Source: CAZHDI01 sp964531285
GTDB lineage: Bacteria; Pseudomonadota; Alphaproteobacteria; JAJFIK01
Direction: 5' to 3'
NCBI GenBank assembly: GCA_964531285.1
Contig: CAZHDI010000015.1
Coordinates: forward strand, 1 to 52,458
DNA length: 52,458 nt
Below the pieces are notes generated by a model, which ran no database searches, had not been told where the DNA came from, and saw nothing but the letters and a program-made list of their open reading frames with translations. Shown piece after piece: positions 45,215 to 52,458 of the stretch (positions are counted from its first letter, which is position 1; every line of letters begins with the position of its first letter). The translations under genes were made by a program, and so were the position numbers.

Positions 45215-47608
45215 TCAGAAGTCCTTCCGCACCCGGACACCGAAGGTGCGCGGCTGGTTCGTCCGGAAGCCAAGACGGGCCCGGCCGCCCCGCTCGCGGT
45301 CGAAGGACAGCAGCGCGTTTTCGTCGAAAAGGTTGTTCACATAGATCATCAGGCGGAGCGTTTCCCAGTCGATCCCCGCATTCAGATTCACGATCTGATA
45401 GCTGTCCAGCTCCAGATCGAGGCTGGTGACCTCGGTGCCCGTTGCACCGCCAAAGGGCAGACCGGAGACGAAATCACCGGCGCCGTCCACCTGATCGCTC
45501 GGCTGGGTGAACCGGCTGCCGACATGCTGGAACGTCGCCGAGAGGAAGCCCTCGGCCCCCTCGCCCGCCCAGGTCAGCGCCCGCGTGTAGTTGGCGGTGG
45601 CGGCGAACTGGAACTCCGGCACGGACGGCAGGCGATTGCCTTCCTCGACACCGCCCAGGATGGCGCCGGTGCCGTCCCGCACCGTGGAGTCGAATTCGGA
45701 CTCCACGTAACTGCCCGCGAAGGACACATCGAAGCCCGGCGCCAGTTGCGCGCCGATTTCCGCTTCGACACCCAGCGTATGGGCTTCCGGCACGTTGAAC
45801 GAGATCCGCGAGGAGCACGAGCCGGCATCGAGCGTCACCTGAAGGCCGGAAATGTCCGTATAGAACGCGGCAGCATTGAAGGTGATGCCGTTCGCGTTGT
45901 ATTTGACGCCGCCCTCATAGTTCCACAGCTTCTCATCTTCATAGGTCTGGAAGCCGCCGAAGATCCGCAGATCCTCTTCCGTACACAGCGCGGTGTTAAG
46001 CGGATCGTTCACCCCGCCCAGACGGAAGCCTTGGGATGCCTGCGCATTCAGGGTCACCGCATCCGTCAGGTCGTAGCTGAGCAGAACGCGCGGCGTGAAC
46101 CCGCTGGACTCCGTGGAATCGACCGTACCGGAATCGCCAGCCGCGAAAAGGCCGCCCGTGGTGATCGTCCGGGTTTCCTCGAAGTCGTAATAGCGGCCGC
46201 CCGCGGTCAGATCGAGCCGGTCGGTCACCGCGAATGTCGCTTCGCCGAACACCGCGATCTGTTCAATGTCATAGGGCAGATCCGAGTTGAAGGGCGAATC
46301 CGGGCCGAACCCGTTGGCCACCGCTTCCGACGTTCCCGCGCCGAGCACTTCATCGGTGAAGGCATCGTAGCCCGGGGTCGGCAGACGCTGGGCATAGACC
46401 CGCTCGGTATCGGAATAGAAGACACCAACGAGCCACTGGAGCCGGCTTTCATAGTTGGACGCGATCCGGGCTTCCTGGGTGAACTGCTCGACATCGGTGG
46501 TGTCGCGCAGATTGGAGGGCAGCAGAACCGCCTCGTCCGGGTACCCCAGATCGACCGACACCGACCCGGTGAGCGCGCTGGCGTCGCGGCTGACCAGGAT
46601 CTCCCGGTCCGTGTAGCTCGTGATCGAGGTGAAGCTCAGCGGCCCGAAATCGGCTTCGATGGTCAGATCCCCGATAAGGATGTCGTCCTCGAAGGCTTCT
46701 TCCAAAAGCAGATACTGTTCCCGCTCATCGAGATTGATGGCCGGACGCGTCGTCGTGAACGGATTGGCGAAGAGGTTGAACTCTTCCTGCCGATTGAAGC
46801 CGTCCGTCTCGATGGTCTGATAGACGATCCGCGGCGTGACTGTAATGTCCTCGGTGACATCCCAGCGCAGGGCGGCGCGCAGACCCGACCGGGTGCCGCT
46901 GTTCACGTTTTCATCCGTGCCTTTGCCTTCGCGGAGGGCATCGATGAAACCGCCATATTCCGTATGGTAACCGACAACCCGCAGCGCCATCGTTTCGCCC
47001 AGCGGCACATTGACGAGGCCCTTGATATGGCCGCCGAACTCGCCGCCATCGATATAGTTCACATCGCCTTCGATCGCGGCGGCATACTCGCCGATGACCG
47101 GCTGATTGGTGATGTAGCGGATGGTGCCGCCGACACTGCCCGACCCAAACAGGGTCCCTTGGGGACCACGCAGGGTTTCAACGCGGTTCAGGTCGAACAG
47201 ATCCAGATCCGGCGTGAACAGCGACAGCGAAATCACCGACTCATCGAGATAGACGCCGACCTGTTCCTTCACACCCGGCTGGTCCCGGACGATTTGCCCG
47301 GCAGACACGCCCCGGATGGCGACCTGGCTCTGGCCAGGGCCGAGATTCTGGATGGTCAGCCCCGCGACACTGCGCGACACATCTTCGATATTCTGGGCGC
47401 CGGAGCGGCGAATATCTTCTTCCGTCTGCGCATTGATCGAAAACGGAACGTCCTGGATCGTTTGTTCGCGCTTGGTCGCCGTGACGACCAGTACTTCATC
47501 GCTTTCCACGCCCGTGTCCGTATCCTGCGCCTGAGCCGCAAACCCCGACGCCAGCAAAGCCAGGCCGGATGCGGACATGACAAAATATTGTCTGACCGTT
47601 CCACGCAT
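45215..47608 (-). CDS. TonB-dependent receptor
   Basis: A 797-aa outer-membrane receptor. The signal peptide ends near AAQAQD, the TonB box is DEVLVVTATKREQ, and the plug (about 40-155) shows VAIRGVSAGQIV, GVYLDESV and NRVETLRGPQGTLFGSGS. The barrel ends in Phe (RVRKDF). GGGGGAC precedes ATG 47608. It is divergent from a flavin-dependent amine oxidase-like gene, with 253 bases between starts, so the two may share control; a link between transport and oxidation of a ligand is an inference from this arrangement only. It differs clearly from the other receptor in the window and is not a recent duplicate. Confidence 0.93.
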   Translation of the reverse strand: MRGTVRQYFVMSASGLALLASGFAAQAQDTDTGVESDEVLVVTATKREQTIQDVPFSINAQTEEDIRRSGAQNIEDVSRSVAGLTIQNLGPGQSQVAIRGVSAGQIVRDQPGVKEQVGVYLDESVISLSLFTPDLDLFDLNRVETLRGPQGTLFGSGSVGGTIRYITNQPVIGEYAAAIEGDVNYIDGGEFGGHIKGLVNVPLGETMALRVVGYHTEYGGFIDALREGKGTDENVNSGTRSGLRAALRWDVTEDITVTPRIVYQTIETDGFNRQEEFNLFANPFTTTRPAINLDEREQYLLLEEAFEDDILIGDLTIEADFGPLSFTSITSYTDREILVSRDASALTGSVSVDLGYPDEAVLLPSNLRDTTDVEQFTQEARIASNYESRLQWLVGVFYSDTERVYAQRLPTPGYDAFTDEVLGAGTSEAVANGFGPDSPFNSDLPYDIEQIAVFGEATFAVTDRLDLTAGGRYYDFEETRTITTGGLFAAGDSGTVDSTESSGFTPRVLLSYDLTDAVTLNAQASQGFRLGGVNDPLNTALCTEEDLRIFGGFQTYEDEKLWNYEGGVKYNANGITFNAAAFYTDISGLQVTLDAGSCSSRISFNVPEAHTLGVEAEIGAQLAPGFDVSFAGSYVESEFDSTVRDGTGAILGGVEEGNRLPSVPEFQFAATANYTRALTWAGEGAEGFLSATFQHVGSRFTQPSDQVDGAGDFVSGLPFGGATGTEVTSLDLELDSYQIVNLNAGIDWETLRLMIYVNNLFDENALLSFDRERGGRARLGFRTNQPRTFGVRVRKDF

Positions 47609-47861
47609 GTGATGTCCCCCATCGTTGTGCGCCGCGCCTCCGGCCGGTGGACCGAAAAACCGTCCGCCGTTGGTTCAGCGGATCGGCCGGGCGCGATGTG
47701 TCATTCATTCCCATAGATTCGAAAGTCTTAGACGGTACCATGAGCACGAAAACAGCGTCTACGCGGTGGCATCACTTTCACATCTTGCGTGACGCATGCG
47801 ACACAGGCTGGCGATGGGCGCTGCGATCAACCGGCCACGAGATACGATGAAGGACCGAGCC

Positions 47862-49037
47862 ATGGGAGAAGACCGGACACAGAGCATGACGGACGGTCAC
47901 CCTGTGCCAGCGAGCGCTGACTGTGTGGTCATCGGTCTCGGTATTATGGGCAGTGCGGCGGTGAATGCGCTGGCGCGGGCGGGCGTCGATGTCGCAGGGA
48001 TCGACAGGTTTACTCCGCCCCATGATCAGGGCAGTTCCCACGGACAAACGCGTCTGGTGCGCCTCGCTTACGCGGAAGGCGCCCACTATGTGCCGATGAT
48101 GAACCGGGCGATTTCACTTTGGCGTGATCTTGAAGCCCGAACCGGCGCCCGCCTGTTTCATCAAACCGGGATCCTTTACGCCGGGCCGCCGGGCGGTGAC
48201 TTGTTGTCAGGTGTGGAACTATCGGCCGAGCGTCACGGTATCCGCCTTACCTATGGCTCGCTCGACGATTTGGGGATCGATGAAAACCTATTCGGCCTCA
48301 AAGCGGGATGGGATCATCTCTTCGAAGCCGACGCCGGTTATGTGCTGGCGGAAGCGGCGGTCCAGGCATTGCTTGACGAAGCGCTGCGGCATGGTGCCAC
48401 GCTCTCGACAGGAAACCGTTTCCTCGGTCTTGAGACCGACGGCCAAGACAGGCTCGTCCACACCGATCGCGGCACGATCCGAGCACGGACTGTCGTCTTC
48501 ACCTCCGGGCCTTGGATCGCCGGGCTCCATCCGTCGCTGGCCCCACTTATTCGGCTGGAACGCCGGGTGCTGTGCTGGTTCCGGGATCCGACCGGCAGCC
48601 ACCGGTCAGGGCTCGGGTTCACACCCTTCGCCTTCGAGATCCGGCCTGACCGATGGTTTTATGGGTTCCCGGATGATCTGGGAACGGGCGTCAAAGTCGC
48701 GGTGCATGGCGGCGACGATCCCCTAAGCACGCCCGAAATGCTCCGCCGCGAGATCACCGATGACGACGCCGCCGAGATCGATACCTTTACGCAAGGGCAC
48801 CTGCCTTTGCTGGGGTCTCGTATCCAGGCGGCGGCCTGTATGTATACCATGTCGCCGGACGAGGATTTCATCCTGGACACGCGACCGGGCGATGGGCAGG
48901 TTTTTCTGGCAACCGGTTTTTCCGGCCACGGATTTAAGTTCGCGCCGCTGATCGGGTCGATCATCGCGAACCATGTTACCGGGCAGCCTGAAGAGGTCGA
49001 TCTGGCACCGTTCCGGTTGGCCCGGTTCACTGGCTAG
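47862..49037 (+). CDS. FAD-dependent oxidoreductase, sarcosine / N-methyl-L-tryptophan oxidase family
   Basis: About 391 aa, the normal length for monomeric sarcosine oxidase and N-methyltryptophan oxidase. The dinucleotide-binding motif VIGLGIMGSAAVNALARAG is at the N-terminus, followed by SSHGQTRLVRLAY, a segment typical of this family. Cys326 in CMYTMSPDEDF is at the position that binds FAD covalently in the family, and GFSGHGFKFAPLIGSIIA closes the FAD domain. The frame is open from 47796; ATG 47862 was chosen because AAGGA lies seven bases upstream and the motif spacing is then right. It would oxidise an N-methyl or secondary amine to aldehyde or imine with hydrogen peroxide formation; the exact substrate is unknown. 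Confidence 0.9.
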   Translation: MGEDRTQSMTDGHPVPASADCVVIGLGIMGSAAVNALARAGVDVAGIDRFTPPHDQGSSHGQTRLVRLAYAEGAHYVPMMNRAISLWRDLEARTGARLFHQTGILYAGPPGGDLLSGVELSAERHGIRLTYGSLDDLGIDENLFGLKAGWDHLFEADAGYVLAEAAVQALLDEALRHGATLSTGNRFLGLETDGQDRLVHTDRGTIRARTVVFTSGPWIAGLHPSLAPLIRLERRVLCWFRDPTGSHRSGLGFTPFAFEIRPDRWFYGFPDDLGTGVKVAVHGGDDPLSTPEMLRREITDDDAAEIDTFTQGHLPLLGSRIQAAACMYTMSPDEDFILDTRPGDGQVFLATGFSGHGFKFAPLIGSIIANHVTGQPEEVDLAPFRLARFTG

Positions 49038-49250
49038 CAGGCTGTTGAAAAACTGTCATGCAGGCAAAGCGACAAGGTCCAGGTTCAAATTTGTCCGAGC
49101 GCGTCATTCCCGCGCATGCGGGAATCCAAGGCTGCAAGACGCTTAACGTTTAAGAAGAATCGAAACCGCCGCCCCTGGATGCCGGATCTGCGCTGCGCTT
49201 GTCCGGCATGACGGTTTTGGGAGATGCCGACTTTGTCAACAGCTTGTTAG
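49034..49250. repeat. 217-bp MITE-like element with imperfect terminal inverted repeats
   Basis: The left end CTAGCAGGCTGTTGAAAAA and the inverse of the right end CTAACAAGCTGTTGACAAA agree at 16 of 19 positions. Inside are two hairpins: ATTCCCGC/GCGGGAAT (49106-49125), and ATGCCGGA with TCCGGCAT (49178-49209 approximately). It has no coding capacity for a transposase. The left end overlaps the oxidase stop codon, so the element sits directly against that gene. The internal part resembles intergenic repeats common in alphaproteobacterial genomes, as I remember them. Confidence 0.7.
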
Positions 49251-49271
49251 AGCATGGTCCGCCGCTCCTGA

Positions 49272-50339
49272 TCAGCAGATCCACCATGCGCCCGGGCAGT
49301 GTGCCTCGACCGTTTCGCGCCAGGCCGCCAGATCGCTCTTGGCAACACAGGCCACGATGCAGCCGCCGAACCCGCCGCCGGTTAGCCTGGCGCCGACCGC
49401 GCCGGCCGTCAGAGCCGTATCAACCAAACGGTCGATGGCTGGAAGCGAGACCTCGAAATCGTCGCGGAGAGACGCGTGCCCAGCCGTCATCAGCCGACCG
49501 ATGGTTTCGATATCGCAAGCGTGCAGCGCCCCAGCCATCAGTTGAACCCGCTGCTGCTCACTCCAGGCATGGCGCGCGCGTCGATCCAAAGGGGCCGGTA
49601 ACGCCCCGATCTGCGCGACCTGACCGGCGGTTAGCCGGCACAGGTAATCCGCGTTCAGATGGCGTGCCGCGGCCTCGCATTCCGCGCGCCGCTCGGCATA
49701 GCGGCCTTCGTTGAGTCGGCGCGTCACACCGGAATGGACCACGGCGAAGTGGTGGGTGCGGGGCAGCGGCGTCAGATCGAAATCGAGGCTGACCGTATCG
49801 AGCAGCATCGCCGCCCCCGGAGCAGCGCCCGCAACCGCCATCTGATCCATGATGCCGCAAGGAACCCCCAGCGCCTCATTCTCGACCCGTTGGGCGAGGC
49901 GCGCAACATCCGGAACCGGAATATTCCGACCCGAGAGGACTGCACAAGTCCTCAACAGGCCGACAATCAGTGCCGCCGATGACGAAAGACCCGCCCCATG
50001 GGGCACGGCGCTGTCGATGGCCAGGGTTACCGGCGCCGATAAAAGACCCTCCCTGCGCGCCATGGCCAAGGTGGCCGACACATAGTGCGCCCATCCATCC
50101 GGCCCCGTCTCACCCGGCGATAGCACAAGCGTCTCACCGAACACGGCGGCATGGATATGATCGCGCGCATCGGGCGATGGCGCGGCGGCGATGGAGACAC
50201 ACCGGTCGATCGCCATGGGCAGAACATGCCCGCCATTATAATCGATGTGCTCGCCGATCAGATTGACCCGCCCGGGCGTCTGGACGGCGCAGGCCGGCGC
50301 TGGACCGAAAACGCGGCGGTGAAGATCATCGATGCTCAT
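49272..50339 (-). CDS. galK: Galactokinase
   Basis: A 355-aa GHMP kinase that phosphorylates alpha-D-galactose to galactose 1-phosphate in the Leloir pathway. All three galactokinase motifs are present: PGRVNLIGEHIDYNGGHVLP (motif 1, near residue 22), PHGAGLSSSAAL (ATP loop, about residue 110) and GARLTGGGFGGCIV (motif 3, about 320). The catalytic Asp lies in GIMDQMAV. Length is slightly below the usual 380. It is encoded 21 bases after galT on the same strand and forms a two-gene operon with it. Galactose epimerase and mutarotase are not seen in the window. Confidence 0.95.
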   Translation of the reverse strand: MSIDDLHRRVFGPAPACAVQTPGRVNLIGEHIDYNGGHVLPMAIDRCVSIAAAPSPDARDHIHAAVFGETLVLSPGETGPDGWAHYVSATLAMARREGLLSAPVTLAIDSAVPHGAGLSSSAALIVGLLRTCAVLSGRNIPVPDVARLAQRVENEALGVPCGIMDQMAVAGAAPGAAMLLDTVSLDFDLTPLPRTHHFAVVHSGVTRRLNEGRYAERRAECEAAARHLNADYLCRLTAGQVAQIGALPAPLDRRARHAWSEQQRVQLMAGALHACDIETIGRLMTAGHASLRDDFEVSLPAIDRLVDTALTAGAVGARLTGGGFGGCIVACVAKSDLAAWRETVEAHCPGAWWIC

Positions 50340-50360
50340 GACGGTGGCTCGCCTTGGGCT

Positions 50361-51494
50361 TCACAAACCGCGCAAAGCATGCGCGGCCTGTTCGGGCATG
50401 ATGTCCACGGTGAACACGCCGGTCGCCTGCTCGACGGACGCCAGATATTTCACCTTATCGGCGCTGCGCAGCAGTGGATAAAATTGCGCTGTAAACTGAA
50501 AATTCCATCCAGCGCTGGCTGGGGCGGCATGCAGGCTCAGCATGAACGGGCACGCCCGTCCGAACAGCGCGTCATAGCGCCGGGTGATCTCGCCCAGTTG
50601 CGCCGCGAACCCGTCCACCTCTTCCCATGTAAAGTCCCAGGGGCCGCGCCGGGGCTGGCTTGGAATCAGCCAGACTTCATAAGGGAACCGGGCAAAGGGC
50701 GGCGCAATCGCCGCAATACCGCCTTGGGTCACAATGTGATAGTCCTCATGCCAATCGTTCAGATACCCTGCAAGATCGTACCCGTCCTCAAAAGCCTTGA
50801 CCGCGCGGGCCTGCACGGACGGCGTGAACCCGAACGCATAAATCTGGCCATGCGGATGATGGAGGGTGACGCCGACCTCCTCGCCCCGGTTCTCGAACGG
50901 CAGGACCGTATCGAACCCCGCCTCGAACAGGCTCCGGTAGCGGTCGATCCAGGCATGAACGAGCAGGACCCGCCGTTCTTGACTCAGCGTAGCCAGGCTG
51001 CCGTCCGGCTCCGGCGCATAGACGACAACATCGCAATGGCCATGGGCCGGGACCTGCTGCACACCGGGAATGGGCGCGCCCGGTTCACCCGGCGCTGCAC
51101 GAAAACTGGGAAACCGGTTGGCGAATACGGCCAACTCAAAATCGGCGAACGGAATTTCCGTCTCCGCCCTGCCCGGTGCTGCCGGCGCCAGCGGATCGTG
51201 TACCGCGTTCGGCTTATATGTCCGGTTCTGACGGGCCGCGGCATAAACCGACCATTCGCCGCGCAGCGGATGCCAGCGCAGAGCCGACTGCCCCGGCGCC
51301 GCATCAAGCCCGCCATGGAGGGGCGACCCCATGGGCGGCACATATCCGTAAAGCAGAATATCGCGCCCATCGGCCTTGGCATGGCGCCGCCGATAAAGCG
51401 GACGACCATCCGGCGCCGTCGCAAAGACCGCGGTGTCCGCCGCGCCCGCATCCATCTCCGTGCCCATTACAGGCCCGGTTCTCTCTGTCGTCAT
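50361..51494 (-). CDS. galT: Galactose-1-phosphate uridylyltransferase
   Basis: A 377-aa protein; ATG 51494 with GGAGGGG upstream is preferred to the longer frame that opens at 51662 across the regulatory gap. The catalytic motif is HHPHGQIYAF near residue 170, where the second His of HPH forms the uridylyl intermediate. FANRFPSF and the later NFQFTAQFYPLLRS segment are family-typical. It exchanges UMP between UDP-glucose and galactose 1-phosphate. The order galT-galK on the minus strand, with a sodium:solute symporter divergent from it, suggests a compact galactose uptake and use unit. Confidence 0.94.
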   Translation of the reverse strand: MTTERTGPVMGTEMDAGAADTAVFATAPDGRPLYRRRHAKADGRDILLYGYVPPMGSPLHGGLDAAPGQSALRWHPLRGEWSVYAAARQNRTYKPNAVHDPLAPAAPGRAETEIPFADFELAVFANRFPSFRAAPGEPGAPIPGVQQVPAHGHCDVVVYAPEPDGSLATLSQERRVLLVHAWIDRYRSLFEAGFDTVLPFENRGEEVGVTLHHPHGQIYAFGFTPSVQARAVKAFEDGYDLAGYLNDWHEDYHIVTQGGIAAIAPPFARFPYEVWLIPSQPRRGPWDFTWEEVDGFAAQLGEITRRYDALFGRACPFMLSLHAAPASAGWNFQFTAQFYPLLRSADKVKYLASVEQATGVFTVDIMPEQAAHALRGL

Positions 51495-51595
51495 GGCCCC
51501 TCCGGCTGGGAACGATCCCGAAATCCGTTGCGCACAGCGATCATAGTCCGGTGCGTAGCACGCGCCGGGACGCCGAGAAAGGCTCGCCTGCGCAA

Positions 51596-51625
51596 TTGCC
51601 CTTGCCGCGGGCGGCGGCCTATCAT
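51596..51625 (+). promoter_or_regulatory. Possible sigma-70 promoter of the symporter gene
   Basis: TTGCCC (51596-51601) and TATCAT (51620-51625) are separated by 18 bases and lie 36 bases before the symporter start. Both hexamers match loosely. The 166-base divergent gap should also contain the galT promoter, which I could not place. Confidence 0.3.
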
Positions 51626-51660
51626 GCCCCACCAAGAATGAAGGCGAAGGGACATCGAGC

Positions 51661-52458
51661 ATGGGCGCGGACTGGATTCAGCTGGGCGTTTTCGCGTTTC
51701 TGACGGCCGCGATCGGCTTCTTCACCTGGCTGAAATGCCGCCAGCCCAGGCGCCATGCAACCGATGCCAATAAGGACTATTTCCTCGCAGGCGGTTCACT
51801 GACCTGGACCTATATCGCCGGCTCGATCACACTCACCAACCTGTCCACCGATCAGCTTGTCGGCATGAACGGCAACCAGATGCTTCTGATTGCCTGGTGG
51901 GAACTCGCCGCGGTGACGGGGCTTGTGATCCTCGCCTTTGTCTTTCTGCCGCTTTACTACAAATATCAGTGCACAACCACAACCGAGCTTCTGGAGAAGA
52001 AACTCGGCGGCAAGGGCCTGCGCGCGCTGATCTCCGTCTTGTTCCTGCTTGGCGGCCTGTTCATCTATCTGCCGATCATGCTCTATACGGGTGCGCTCTT
52101 CCTGCAATCCATGTTCAACGTGGATATTCCCCTGCTGGCGATCGCCGCGGGTCTTGCCGTTATCGGCGCGGCCTATGCGGTCTTTGGCGGGCTTCAGGCG
52201 GTGGCTGTGTCGGACACCTATAGCGGCATCGGCATTCTCGGATTCGGCCTCTTGATCGTGGTGCTCGGGCTTTATGCCATCGGTTTTGATCTGTCCGGTA
52301 TTCCGGCCGAGCGGCTCACCATGGTCGGCGATGATGCCTCCCCGATCCCGTGGCACACGCTGCTGACCGGTATGATCTTTATTCAGATCTTCTATTGGAG
52401 CTTCAATCAGACGATCACCCAGCGGGCCATGGCGGCGCCGTCGATCTGGGAGGCCCAG
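51661..52458 (+). CDS. Sodium:solute symporter (SSS family, SGLT-like), 5' part, runs off the window
   Basis: The frame is open from ATG 51661 to the last base, giving 266 codons; a GAAGGGAC site precedes it. Several hydrophobic helices are visible. The SSS-family features are DYFLAGGSLTWTYIAGSI in the second helix region, NLSTDQLVGMNG immediately after it, TTTTELLEKK, and YWSFNQTITQRAMAA near the cut end, a stretch found in galactose and glucose sodium symporters of the vSGLT type. Full length would be about 500-550 aa. With galT and galK divergent from it, galactose or a related sugar is the likely substrate. The protein is truncated only by the window edge. Confidence 0.9.
   Translation, partial: MGADWIQLGVFAFLTAAIGFFTWLKCRQPRRHATDANKDYFLAGGSLTWTYIAGSITLTNLSTDQLVGMNGNQMLLIAWWELAAVTGLVILAFVFLPLYYKYQCTTTTELLEKKLGGKGLRALISVLFLLGGLFIYLPIMLYTGALFLQSMFNVDIPLLAIAAGLAVIGAAYAVFGGLQAVAVSDTYSGIGILGFGLLIVVLGLYAIGFDLSGIPAERLTMVGDDASPIPWHTLLTGMIFIQIFYWSFNQTITQRAMAAPSIWEAQ

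Noticed and set aside
45191..47716. 841-aa plus-strand open frame opposite the second TonB receptor
   Set aside because: The minus-strand frame has signal peptide, TonB box, plug motifs and terminal Phe; the plus frame has none and is a shadow.

Overview
The window looks like a scaffold from a Gram-negative, GC-rich alphaproteobacterium, probably marine or aquatic and probably metagenome-assembled. Support for this: two large TonB-dependent receptors, several lipoproteins, a twin-arginine molybdenum hydroxylase, a PrtD/HlyD type I secretion pair with RTX-like cargo, and an alphaproteobacterial style of intergenic repeat. The lineage is an inference from protein style (Kordiimonadales, Parvularculales or Sphingomonadales-like); no rRNA is present to fix it. 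A run of exactly 100 N at 45012-45111, flanked by the same 55 bases on both sides, marks an assembly join.

Layout. 1-845: C-terminal part of an amidohydrolase. 936-3916: cobalamin riboswitch followed by a tightly overlapping btuF-btuC-btuD uptake operon. 4039-5966: two paralogous exported proteins of unknown function. 6002-10210 (minus): MacA-like adaptor, MacB-like ATPase and permease, then an exported alpha/beta hydrolase. 10666-13439: isoquinoline 1-oxidoreductase-like IorAB. 13446-15322 (minus): META-domain lipoprotein and serine beta-lactamase-like lipoprotein. 15609-16586: nitronate monooxygenase-like flavoprotein.

16662-40689 is the standout region. A type I secretion ABC permease/ATPase and its HlyD adaptor (27269-30399) sit between three giant minus-strand genes. 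These are an S8-like protease of about 1797 aa with RTX repeats, a DUF5060/glycoside-hydrolase-like protein of about 1517 aa with malectin and Ig-like domains, and a 3422-aa mosaic of seven FG-GAP repeats, Ig-like domains, three tandem beta-helix modules and two CBM2-like domains. All three lack an N-terminal signal peptide and have acidic, glycine/aspartate-rich C-termini, as expected for type I substrates. I read this as a dedicated export locus for surface or extracellular proteins that bind or degrade polysaccharide and protein. The TolC-type outer-membrane channel is not in the window.

40839-44669: a hemolysin-III family membrane protein, then a 609-base regulatory region with three clear inverted repeats, then a TonB-dependent receptor. 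45215-47608 (minus) is a second receptor, convergent with the first and divergent from a sarcosine/N-methyltryptophan oxidase-like flavoenzyme (47862-49037). A 217-bp element with imperfect terminal inverted repeats follows (49034-49250). The end of the window is a galactose locus: galK and galT on the minus strand, and a divergent, truncated sodium:solute symporter gene (51661 to the window end). No rRNA, tRNA, CRISPR array or transposase gene was seen.
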